Source: Gammaproteobacteria bacterium
GTDB lineage: Bacteria; Pseudomonadota; Gammaproteobacteria; Steroidobacterales; Steroidobacteraceae
Length of the DNA stretch: 5,213 nucleotides
Direction: 5' to 3'
Assembly: GCA_030039615.1 (NCBI GenBank)
Contig: JASHVF010000043.1
Coordinates: 1 to 5,213 of the forward strand
Numbering within the stretch: the stretch's first letter is position 1; the number at the start of each line of letters is the position of its first letter. Positions 1 through 5,213 of the stretch are shown here, in pieces. Below the pieces are notes generated by a model. That model did not search any database and was not told where the DNA came from. It worked only from the letters and a program-made list of their open reading frames with translations. The translations under genes were made by a program, and so were the position numbers.

Positions 1-153
1 CTGGTCTTCCGCCATCTCGAGCCCTACGCGATGGACCTGTGGCGCGAAGACCTCCTGGCGTTCATGCCGACGGCCGTGCCACGTGCGGTGCTGCAGCACC
101 GCACGTTCTTCGGCGGCCTGTATCAAATGCTGGTCCTGACTCGCGGCGGCTGA
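1..153 (+). CDS. rquA: C-terminal end of a methyltransferase-like protein, probably RquA (rhodoquinone biosynthesis); 5' end outside window
   Basis: The frame is open from the window edge to the TGA at 151-153, giving the last 50 residues of a larger protein. The tail contains LEPYAMDLWREDLLAFMP followed by RTFFGGLYQMLVLTR. The second stretch has the shape of the closing beta-hairpin of class I SAM-dependent methyltransferases. As I recall the family, the combination of an LEPxAxDLWR segment with a terminal FFGGLYQ-LVxTR strand is characteristic of RquA. RquA is a methyltransferase relative that replaces a methoxy group of ubiquinone with an amino group to make rhodoquinone. Only one base separates its stop from the frdA start, so the two are almost certainly co-transcribed, and a rhodoquinone enzyme next to fumarate reductase makes metabolic sense. 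The SAM-binding motifs lie outside the window, so another UbiE-like methyltransferase cannot be excluded. That the frame is coding is much surer than the name. Confidence 0.6.
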   Translation: MVFRHLEPYAMDLWREDLLAFMPTAVPRAVLQHRTFFGGLYQMLVLTRGG

Positions 154-154
154 C

Positions 155-1954
155 ATGGCCGCGGAAGCGATCGAGCGTTATACGGCCGATGTGATCATCC
201 TCGGCGCCGGCGGGGCCGGTCTGCGCGCCGCGCTGGCGATCGCCATGCGTCAGCCGGCGGCGCGCATCGCGCTCATCTCCAAGGTCTACCCGATGCGCAG
301 CCACACGGTCGCCGCCGAGGGCGGCGCGGCCGGCGTGACTCAGTCGCACGACAGCCTGGACGCGCACTTTCACGACACCGTGAGCGGCGGAGACTGGCTG
401 TGCGAGCAGGACGTCGTCGCCTACTTCGTCGAGCACGCGCATGAGGAGCTGGTGCAGCTCGAGCACTGGGGCTGCCCCTGGAGCCGCACCGGAGACGGCC
501 GCGCTGCGGTGCGCGCCTTCGGCGGCATGGCGATCGAGCGCACCTGGTTCGCCGCTGACCGGACCGGCTTTCACATGCTGCATACGCTGTTCCAGACCTC
601 GATCCGCTATCCGTCGATCCAGCGCTTCGACGAGCACTTCTGTGTCGACCTCGTGATCGACGACGGCCGCGTGCAGGGCGTCCTCGCGGTCGAGATCGCG
701 AGCGGCGAGTTCCGCCTCATCGCCGCCAAGGCCCTGATCATCGCCACCGGCGGCGCCGGCCGCGTATTTCGCGACAACACCAACGGCGGCATCGTCACGG
801 GCGATGGCATGGCGCTCGCGTACCGCCACGGCGTGCCGTTGCGCGACATGGAGTTCGTGCAGTACCACCCGACCTGCATGCCGGGCACGGGGCTGCTGTT
901 CACCGAGGCCTGTCGCGGCGAGGGTGGCTTCCTGCTCAACAGCGAGGGTTACCGCTATCTGCAGGACTACGGCCTCGGCCCCGCGAGCGCGGAGCCGCGC
1001 AACAAGGCGATGGAGCTCGGTCCGCGCGATCGCCTGAGCCAGGCTTTCTGGCACGAAAGCCGCAAGGGCCGCACGCTCCACGGTCCGCACGGCGAGTACG
1101 TGCATCTGGACCTGCGCCACCTGGGCGAGCGCAAGCTGCGCGAGCGGCTGCCGCAGATCCGCGAGCTGGCCCTGACCTACCTCGGCATCGATCCGGCGCG
1201 CGCGCCCGTGCCGGTGCTGCCGGCCGTGCACTACACGATGGGCGGCATCCTGGCCGACGGCCGGACCGCCGCGCCTCTCGCGGGCCTGTACTCGGCGGGC
1301 GAGTGCTCGAGCGTCGGCATCCACGGCGCCAATCGGCTCGGCTCGAACTCGCTCACCGAGCTGCTGGTCTTCGGCAAGGTCGCGGGCGAGCAGGCGCTCG
1401 CCTTTGCGCAGGGCGTCGGCCACGGCGCGCCGGCGCGCCTCGGCGCGCTGGCTGAGGCGAGCCGCGCCGCGGCGCTCGAGCCGCTGCAGCGCACGGGGAG
1501 CGGCGAGCGCCTGGCGACATTGCGCAACGAGTTGACACGCACCATGCAGGAGGGCTGCGGGATCTACCGCAGCGCGCCCTCGCTCGAAGCGACCTGCGCC
1601 AGGCTGGCGCAACTCAGGCAGGCCTGGCACGGCGCGCAGCTCGACGACCGCTCGCGCAGCTGGAACACCGAGTGGCTGGCGTTGCTCGAGCTCGGCTTCC
1701 AGCTCGACGTGGCGCAGGCGATGGCGCATGCCGCGCTGGCGCGGCGCGAGTCGCGCGGCGCGCACCAGCGTCTCGACGCGGGTTGCACCGAGCGCGACGA
1801 CGCCCTCTTTCTCAAGCACAGCCTGGCGTACCACGACCCGGCGGGCGGGCCGCCGCGCATCGAGTGGAGCCCGGTGACCATCACGCGCTCGGCGCCGGGC
1901 ACGCGGGTCTACGGCGCCGCGGCCGAGCGGGCCGGAGTCACCCTCCATGCCTGA
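155..1954 (+). CDS. frdA: Fumarate reductase flavoprotein subunit FrdA
   Basis: This is the catalytic subunit of quinol:fumarate reductase, reducing fumarate to succinate on the cytoplasmic side in anaerobic respiration. The 599 residues are close to the roughly 600 of E. coli FrdA and collinear with it. An N-terminal Rossmann dinucleotide motif, GAGGAGLRAA, spans residues 17-26. The RSHTVAAEGG motif at 48-57 contains His50, the expected covalent 8-alpha-histidyl FAD attachment site. Active-site residues, judged by the family pattern, are His238 (QYHPT), Glu251 and Arg254 (TEACRGEGG), Arg291 (ELGPRD, the proton-donor arginine), His359 (HYTMGG) and Arg394 (GANRLGSNSL). The C-terminal helical domain keeps SRGAHQRLDAGCTERDD. 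All key residues are present, so the protein should be active. The ATG at 155 is the only in-frame ATG before the FAD motif. No strong Shine-Dalgarno precedes it, and initiation probably depends on ribosomes finishing the upstream gene. WGCPWSR and the downstream frdBCD set favour fumarate reductase over succinate dehydrogenase. Confidence 0.98.
   Translation: MAAEAIERYTADVIILGAGGAGLRAALAIAMRQPAARIALISKVYPMRSHTVAAEGGAAGVTQSHDSLDAHFHDTVSGGDWLCEQDVVAYFVEHAHEELVQLEHWGCPWSRTGDGRAAVRAFGGMAIERTWFAADRTGFHMLHTLFQTSIRYPSIQRFDEHFCVDLVIDDGRVQGVLAVEIASGEFRLIAAKALIIATGGAGRVFRDNTNGGIVTGDGMALAYRHGVPLRDMEFVQYHPTCMPGTGLLFTEACRGEGGFLLNSEGYRYLQDYGLGPASAEPRNKAMELGPRDRLSQAFWHESRKGRTLHGPHGEYVHLDLRHLGERKLRERLPQIRELALTYLGIDPARAPVPVLPAVHYTMGGILADGRTAAPLAGLYSAGECSSVGIHGANRLGSNSLTELLVFGKVAGEQALAFAQGVGHGAPARLGALAEASRAAALEPLQRTGSGERLATLRNELTRTMQEGCGIYRSAPSLEATCARLAQLRQAWHGAQLDDRSRSWNTEWLALLELGFQLDVAQAMAHAALARRESRGAHQRLDAGCTERDDALFLKHSLAYHDPAGGPPRIEWSPVTITRSAPGTRVYGAAAERAGVTLHA
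1934..1937 (+). promoter_or_regulatory. Ribosome binding site for frdB inside the end of frdA
   Basis: A GGAG sits nine bases before the ATG at 1947 and lies within the last codons of frdA. It supports ATG 1947 as the frdB start and so an 8-base frdA/frdB overlap. The match to the anti-Shine-Dalgarno is seen directly; its use is inferred. Confidence 0.6.
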
Positions 1955-2714
1955 GCCGGCGCGTGCAGCCGCGCGCAGCATCACGCTCGAGGTGCTGCGC
2001 TACCGTCCGGAGATCGAGGCGGCGCCGGTCTGGCAGAGCTACGTGGTGCCGTTCAGCGAGGACCTGTCCGTGCTGCAGGCGCTGCAGCACGTCAAGGACG
2101 AGCTCGATGGCTCGCTCAGCTTCCGCTGGTCGTGCCGCATGGCGATCTGCGGCAGCTGCGGCATGATGATCGACGGCCGGCCGCGGCTCGCGTGCCAGAC
2201 GTTCCTGCGCGAGCTGCTGCCCGGGCCGGTGCGCCTCGAGGCACTGGCGCACTGGCCGATCCAGCGCGATCTGGTGATCGACGCCAGCGGCTTCATCGCC
2301 GGGCTCGAGCGCATCAAGCCGTATCTGATCCCGAGGCAGCCCCGCCCGCTCGCGGCGGGCGAGTACCGCCAGTCGCCGCACGAGCTCGAGCTGTTCGAGC
2401 CCTACAGCGCGTGCATCAACTGTCTGCTGTGCTACGCGGCCTGCCCCCAGTTCGGGCTCGACCCGGGGTTCACCGGACCGGGGCTGCTCGCGCTGCTGCA
2501 CCGCTACAACGCGGATTCGCGCGACGGCGGGCGCGCGCAGCGCATGGCGGCCGTCAACGCCGAGCACGGCGTGTGGAGCTGCACCGCCGTGGGCTACTGC
2601 TCGGAAGTCTGTCCGAAGGCCGTGGATCCGGCGCACGCGGTGAACCAGAACAAGGTCAACTCGGCAATCGACTATCTGCGCCATCTGCTCGCGCCGCGCG
2701 GAGCGCCGCCATGA
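1947..2714 (+). CDS. frdB: Fumarate reductase iron-sulfur subunit FrdB
   Basis: FrdB carries electrons from the membrane quinol site to the FAD of FrdA through three iron-sulfur clusters. The 255 residues compare with about 244 in E. coli, the excess being at the two ends and in the linker near 130-140. The N-terminal plant-ferredoxin-like domain binds [2Fe-2S] through Cys63, Cys68, Cys71 and Cys83 (SCRMAICGSCGM, then LAC). The C-terminal domain has CINCLLCYAACPQFG at 156-170. Cys156, Cys159, Cys162 and Cys222 should bind [4Fe-4S]; Cys166, Cys212 and Cys218 should bind [3Fe-4S]. CYAACPQFG and GYCSEVCPK are typical of FrdB rather than SdhB. Lys236 aligns with the quinone-site lysine Lys228 of E. 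coli. Compared with the E. coli protein as I recall it, the pocket positions Phe206 and Gln225 are replaced by Ala214 and Asn233. The gene overlaps frdA by 8 bases and shares ATGA with frdC. Confidence 0.98.
   Translation: MPEPARAAARSITLEVLRYRPEIEAAPVWQSYVVPFSEDLSVLQALQHVKDELDGSLSFRWSCRMAICGSCGMMIDGRPRLACQTFLRELLPGPVRLEALAHWPIQRDLVIDASGFIAGLERIKPYLIPRQPRPLAAGEYRQSPHELELFEPYSACINCLLCYAACPQFGLDPGFTGPGLLALLHRYNADSRDGGRAQRMAAVNAEHGVWSCTAVGYCSEVCPKAVDPAHAVNQNKVNSAIDYLRHLLAPRGAPP
2700..2703 (+). promoter_or_regulatory. Ribosome binding site for frdC inside the end of frdB
   Basis: A GGAG seven bases before the ATG at 2711 selects this start from a longer frame that stays open upstream through frdB. 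The resulting N-terminus aligns with E. coli FrdC, which independently supports the choice. Confidence 0.6.
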
Positions 2715-3121
2715 GCGGCGCGCCCGCCGTGCGCCGCCCGTACTACCGGCGGATGGGCCGCTGGTGGCAGCGTGATCCCTTCTTTCGGCGCTACATGTGG
2801 CGCGAGGCCACGGCGCTTGCGGTGCTGGCGTACGCGCTGGTGCTGACGCTCGGCATCGTCTGCCTGGCGCTCGGCGAAGCGGCGTGGCAGGTCTGGCTCG
2901 CCGCGCTGCGCAGCCCCGCCTCACTCGCGCTGCACGCGGCGCTGCTCGCGGCCATGGTGCTGCACACCAAGACCTGGTTCGAGATCATGCCCAAGACGAT
3001 GCCGATGATCTTCGTCGGCGAGCGGCGCCTCGCCGCGACGACCATCACGCGCTGCGGCTGGGCGGCGGCGGCCATCGCGACGCTCGCGCTGCTCGCGCTC
3101 GCCGCGGGGTGGCGCCCGTGA
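2711..3121 (+). CDS. frdC: Fumarate reductase membrane anchor subunit FrdC
   Basis: FrdC is one of the two hydrophobic anchors that hold FrdAB to the inner face of the cytoplasmic membrane and form the quinol site. At 136 residues it is near the 131 of E. coli. A basic, aromatic N-terminus, RPYYRRMGRWWQRDPFFRRY at residues 9-28, leads into MWREATAL, in which Arg31 and Glu32 match the quinone-site pair Arg28 and Glu29 of E. coli. Three membrane segments are visible at about 34-54, 69-86 and 112-132. The family signature HTKTWFE at 85-91 supplies His85 and Trp89, counterparts of quinone-pocket residues. Haem is not expected, since E. coli-type anchors lack it. The start is ATG 2711, in the ATGA overlap with the frdB stop. 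The same frame is open far upstream, but that part is an out-of-frame reading of frdB. The close match to the enterobacterial type separates it from the more divergent actinobacterial FrdC. Confidence 0.96.
   Translation: MSGAPAVRRPYYRRMGRWWQRDPFFRRYMWREATALAVLAYALVLTLGIVCLALGEAAWQVWLAALRSPASLALHAALLAAMVLHTKTWFEIMPKTMPMIFVGERRLAATTITRCGWAAAAIATLALLALAAGWRP
3106..3112 (+). promoter_or_regulatory. Weak G-rich ribosome binding site for frdD
   Basis: A GGGGTGG stretch five bases before the GTG at 3118 is the only Shine-Dalgarno-like sequence near the frdD start. It is a poor match, so termination-reinitiation at the GTGA overlap with frdC probably contributes most of frdD translation. In a sequence this GC-rich, a G run can occur by chance. 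Confidence 0.35.
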
Positions 3122-3495
3122 GCAGCGGCACGTCCCCCCCGGCCCGCTCCCACGCGCCGATCTTCTGGCTGCTGTTCGGCGCCGGCGGCATGCTGTCGGC
3201 GCTGTTCGGTCCGGCGCTCGTCTTCATCACCGGTATCGCCGCGCCGCTCGGCATCGTGATCCCTCACGACCTGCTCAGCTACCCGCGCGTTCTCGCTCTG
3301 TCGCAGCATTGGGCCGGCAAGAGCCTGCTGTTCGTGATCGTTGCGCTCTTTGCCTGGCATGCGGCGCATCGGTTGCTGCACAGTCTGCACGATCTCGGCC
3401 TGCGCATCGGCCCCGCGACGCGGCTGCTGTGCTATGGCAGCGCCTCGCTCCTCACGCTGGTGTCGGCGGCCGGCTTGCTCGCGCTCGGGTTCTGA
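3118..3495 (+). CDS. frdD: Fumarate reductase membrane anchor subunit FrdD (GTG start)
   Basis: FrdD is the second membrane anchor and completes the quinol-binding site with FrdB and FrdC. The 125 residues compare with 119 in E. coli. APIFWLLFGAGGM at 13-25 matches the family N-terminus, with Trp17, Phe20 and Gly21 at the quinone-pocket positions. PLGIVIPHDLLSYPRVLAL at 43-61 corresponds to the PLG...LSYERVLAF loop. HRLLHSLHDL at 84-93 keeps the His-Arg pair (His84, Arg85) and His88; E. coli has HRMHHAMHDL. Membrane segments lie at about 26-48, 68-86 and 103-124. No ATG fits: the first in-frame ATG is Met25, inside the first conserved motif. The GTG at 3118 overlaps the frdC stop as GTGA and gives an N-terminus of the right length. 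It is the last gene of the operon and ends just before a strong inverted repeat. Confidence 0.95.
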   Translation: MSSGTSPPARSHAPIFWLLFGAGGMLSALFGPALVFITGIAAPLGIVIPHDLLSYPRVLALSQHWAGKSLLFVIVALFAWHAAHRLLHSLHDLGLRIGPATRLLCYGSASLLTLVSAAGLLALGF

Positions 3496-3525
3496 GCCGT
3501 GAGCGGCGCGGCCGCCGCTCACGGC
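3496..3525. terminator. Perfect GC-rich hairpin between convergent genes, possible bidirectional terminator
   Basis: A 12-base arm at 3496-3507 (GCCGTGAGCGGC) is exactly complementary to 3514-3525. One further G-C pair (3508/3513) gives 13 pairs closed by a 4-base loop. It starts one base after the frdD stop, and its right arm contains the stop codon of the convergent radical SAM gene (3519-3521, read on the minus strand). Position and symmetry fit a structure shared by both transcripts. There is no T tract on either strand after the stem, so it is not a classical intrinsic terminator. It may instead pause polymerase or protect mRNA 3' ends. Confidence 0.6.
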
Positions 3526-5213
3526 GCCGTCGGCTGCGCCGCGCGTCCGGCGGCGCGCTGCTGCCGCCAGATGCGCAGGATTTCCCCGATATGGAAGTTG
3601 AACAGCCGCCGGGGCCAGAAGAGCTCGCGCTTGTCGCAGACGGTCGACATGCTGTAGCGGGCGATCTCGCCCCTGAGGCTACTCTCGGCGCCCGGGCGCT
3701 CGGGCTCTGACTCCAGGCGCGCGCGCAGCACGCGCGCCGCCGCGATACCGCGCGCCACCCGACGCGCACGGCGCGCCGACAGCCGCCCGTAGCGGAGCTT
3801 GAGCGCATTGAGCCGCTCGGCCGCATCGTAGGTCGCATCGACGAGCTCGCGCCGGCTCATCCAGCGGGTCTCGTAGTTGAGGATGTACTCCCAGCTCGGC
3901 TGCAGCAGCAATTGACGGTGCTCCTCGAGGGTGCGCGCGAACAGGCGGTAGCCGAAGCGCTCGGGTTCCTCGAAACCGCGGCTGCCCGGGTCGATGAAGG
4001 GGCCCATCGGGGAGATGAAGCACGAGAGGCGCGAGTCGCCGAGGCGGAACAGGCGCTCGCAGTAGTCCACGGTGCCACGCACCGACTCGGCCGTCTGCGC
4101 CGGCAGCCCGATCATGAAGAAGACGTCGACCCGCGTGCAGCGCAAGCGCAGGGCCTCGACGAACGCTGCCTCCATCTCGGCGGTGGTGTAGCCGGCCTCG
4201 CCTTCCTGGGCGTCGCGCACCGCCTGCTCGTGACTCTCGGGACTGAACTCCATGCTCCAGCGCGCGAGGCTGCGGTCGATGCGCCTGAGAAAGTCGAGCG
4301 GCGGCAGCGCGAAGAACTCGAACACGATCTCGTTGGGGATCGCCGCCGCCTGCAGCCGCTCGAGGAGCTCGTGCGCGTAGTCGACCCCGCCCTGCAGCGG
4401 GTCGCCGATCAGCATGAGCGGGCCGCGCGACAGGCGGGTGAGCGCCTGCGCATTGGCAACCAGGCTCGCGGGGCTGCGGAACACCGGCCGCGCCCGCCGC
4501 GTCAGGTGCGTACACGAAGTCTGCGAGCTGCCACAGGTCACGCACTCGTAGCTGCAGCCCTTGACCGTCAACACCGCGGTGATGGGGTTGTTCCACCAGC
4601 CGTTGAACGGCAAGGCGCTCTGCAGGTCCCGATGGCGCAGCACCATCTGCACCATCAGGTCGGCACGCAGATCGGCGTAATCGAGAGTCGTCGGCAGGTA
4701 GGCGTAGGGGTTGACGTGTACGGCTCCCTGCTTCTTCCAGGCAAGATTCGGGATCGCATCGAGGGGTGCCCCGGTGCGCAGTGCCGTCAGCAGCTCGAGC
4801 AGCGGCCCCTCGGTACTGTCGCCCAGCAGGACGAAGTCGACCTGAGGATAGCCAATCAGCTCACGATGGTAGTAGGTCGAGGACAGGCCGCCGAAGATCA
4901 CCGGCACCTCGGGATGAGTCTCCTTGACGATGCGTGCCACCTCGAGCGCGCCATGTGCGTGCGGCAGCCAGTGCAGGTCGATGCCCACCGCACGGGGACG
5001 CTGCCGGGCGAGGAACGCCGGCACGTCGAAGCGGCGCGAGTTCATCATGCGCAGCGCCAGGTTCACGACGCGCGTGGTCAGGCCGCGCTCGTGCAGGTAG
5101 CTCACGATGGTGAGAAACCCGATCGGATACATCTCGAACACGGTGGACGAGGGCACCATGTCGCTCACCGGGCCATAGAGGATCGCGCGCTTGCGGAAGT
5201 CGTAGACGCTCGG
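3519..5213 (-). CDS. Cobalamin-binding-domain radical SAM protein, 5' end outside window
   Basis: The frame runs from the TGA at 3519-3521 to the window edge, giving 564 visible residues. The in-frame GTG at 5168 is probably not the start: the 15 upstream codons read PSVYDFRKRAILYGP, which fits the beginning of this family. Residues about 10-145 of the visible part form a B12-binding Rossmann domain, with GIDLHWLPHAHG at 77-88, VIFGGLSS at 105-112 and a GDSTE near 131-135. No true DxHxxG is present, so cobalamin would lack a protein histidine ligand, as in many class B radical SAM methylases. The radical SAM domain has CSYECVTC (Cys220, Cys224, Cys227; bases 4533-4556), a CX3CX2C motif for [4Fe-4S], with another cysteine seven residues on. 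EFSPES at 322-327 and FMIGLPAQT at 366-374 follow. The layout resembles the Ta0216-type B12/radical SAM family as I recall it, whose substrate is unknown to me. It converges on frdD and shares its 3' hairpin. Confidence 0.9.
   Translation of the reverse strand, partial: PSVYDFRKRAILYGPVSDMVPSSTVFEMYPIGFLTIVSYLHERGLTTRVVNLALRMMNSRRFDVPAFLARQRPRAVGIDLHWLPHAHGALEVARIVKETHPEVPVIFGGLSSTYYHRELIGYPQVDFVLLGDSTEGPLLELLTALRTGAPLDAIPNLAWKKQGAVHVNPYAYLPTTLDYADLRADLMVQMVLRHRDLQSALPFNGWWNNPITAVLTVKGCSYECVTCGSSQTSCTHLTRRARPVFRSPASLVANAQALTRLSRGPLMLIGDPLQGGVDYAHELLERLQAAAIPNEIVFEFFALPPLDFLRRIDRSLARWSMEFSPESHEQAVRDAQEGEAGYTTAEMEAAFVEALRLRCTRVDVFFMIGLPAQTAESVRGTVDYCERLFRLGDSRLSCFISPMGPFIDPGSRGFEEPERFGYRLFARTLEEHRQLLLQPSWEYILNYETRWMSRRELVDATYDAAERLNALKLRYGRLSARRARRVARGIAAARVLRARLESEPERPGAESSLRGEIARYSMSTVCDKRELFWPRRLFNFHIGEILRIWRQQRAAGRAAQPTAP

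Noticed and set aside
155..1954. The operon as succinate dehydrogenase (sdhCDAB) rather than fumarate reductase
   Set aside because: The gene order A-B-C-D, FrdB CYAACPQFG, FrdC HTKTWFE and FrdD FWLLFGAGGM all fit the fumarate reductase type. The sdh order usually puts the anchors first, and the anchors bind haem.
62..1984. A 640-residue open frame on the minus strand covering nearly all of frdA
   Set aside because: It is antisense to a gene with every FrdA motif intact. Its translation is low-complexity, rich in Arg, Ala and Gly, with no recognisable domain. Such frames are expected opposite GC-rich genes, where stop codons are rare.
2132..2710. A long N-terminal extension of FrdC, since its frame is open back to 2132
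   Set aside because: This stretch is an out-of-frame reading of frdB with no family similarity. The ATG at 2711 has a good GGAG and gives the FrdC N-terminus of expected length.
1938..2924. A 328-residue minus-strand open frame opposite frdB and the start of frdC
   Set aside because: It has the same Arg/Ala-rich composition and no motifs, and it lies opposite well-supported genes. It is a GC-driven shadow.
2797..3117. A long N-terminal extension of FrdD through the frdC region
   Set aside because: It is frdC read in another frame. FrdD homology begins just after the GTG at 3118.
5166..5168. GTG as the true start of the radical SAM gene
   Set aside because: The 15 codons upstream stay open and look like a genuine family N-terminus (YDFRKRAILYGP). 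The gene most likely continues past the window edge.

Overview
The window is a compact, high-GC bacterial segment that is almost entirely coding. It holds a five-gene plus-strand run and one convergent minus-strand gene. The plus-strand run is the last 50 codons of a methyltransferase-like gene, followed without a gap by a complete frdABCD operon for a membrane-bound quinol:fumarate reductase. All four subunits match the Escherichia coli-type, haem-free, two-anchor (type D) enzyme closely, and every expected flavin, iron-sulfur and active-site residue is present. From this and the GC-rich codon use I infer a high-GC proteobacterium, most likely a gammaproteobacterium (possibly a betaproteobacterium). 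The anchor subunits look like the enterobacterial proteins rather than the actinobacterial type. No taxonomic marker in the window proves this.

Layout: 1-153, 3' end of a class I methyltransferase-like gene, probably rquA (rhodoquinone biosynthesis); 155-1954 frdA; 1947-2714 frdB; 2711-3121 frdC; 3118-3495 frdD (GTG start); 3496-3525 a perfect GC-rich hairpin at the convergent junction; 3519-5213 (minus strand, 5' end outside the window) a cobalamin-binding-domain radical SAM protein. The first five genes are joined by a 1-nt gap and overlaps of 8, 4 and 4 nt, so they are almost certainly co-transcribed and translationally coupled. Their promoter lies upstream of position 1.

The most interesting reading is the link between the first gene and the rest. 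RquA converts ubiquinone to rhodoquinone, a low-potential quinone that can feed electrons to fumarate reductase. If the fragment is RquA, the operon couples making the quinone to making the enzyme that uses it. Two substitutions in FrdB, beside the expected quinone pocket (Ala214 and Asn233 where E. coli is recalled to have Phe206 and Gln225), would be candidates for adaptation to that quinone. The identity of the first gene rests on only 50 residues plus context. The convergent radical SAM gene has no visible functional tie to the operon.
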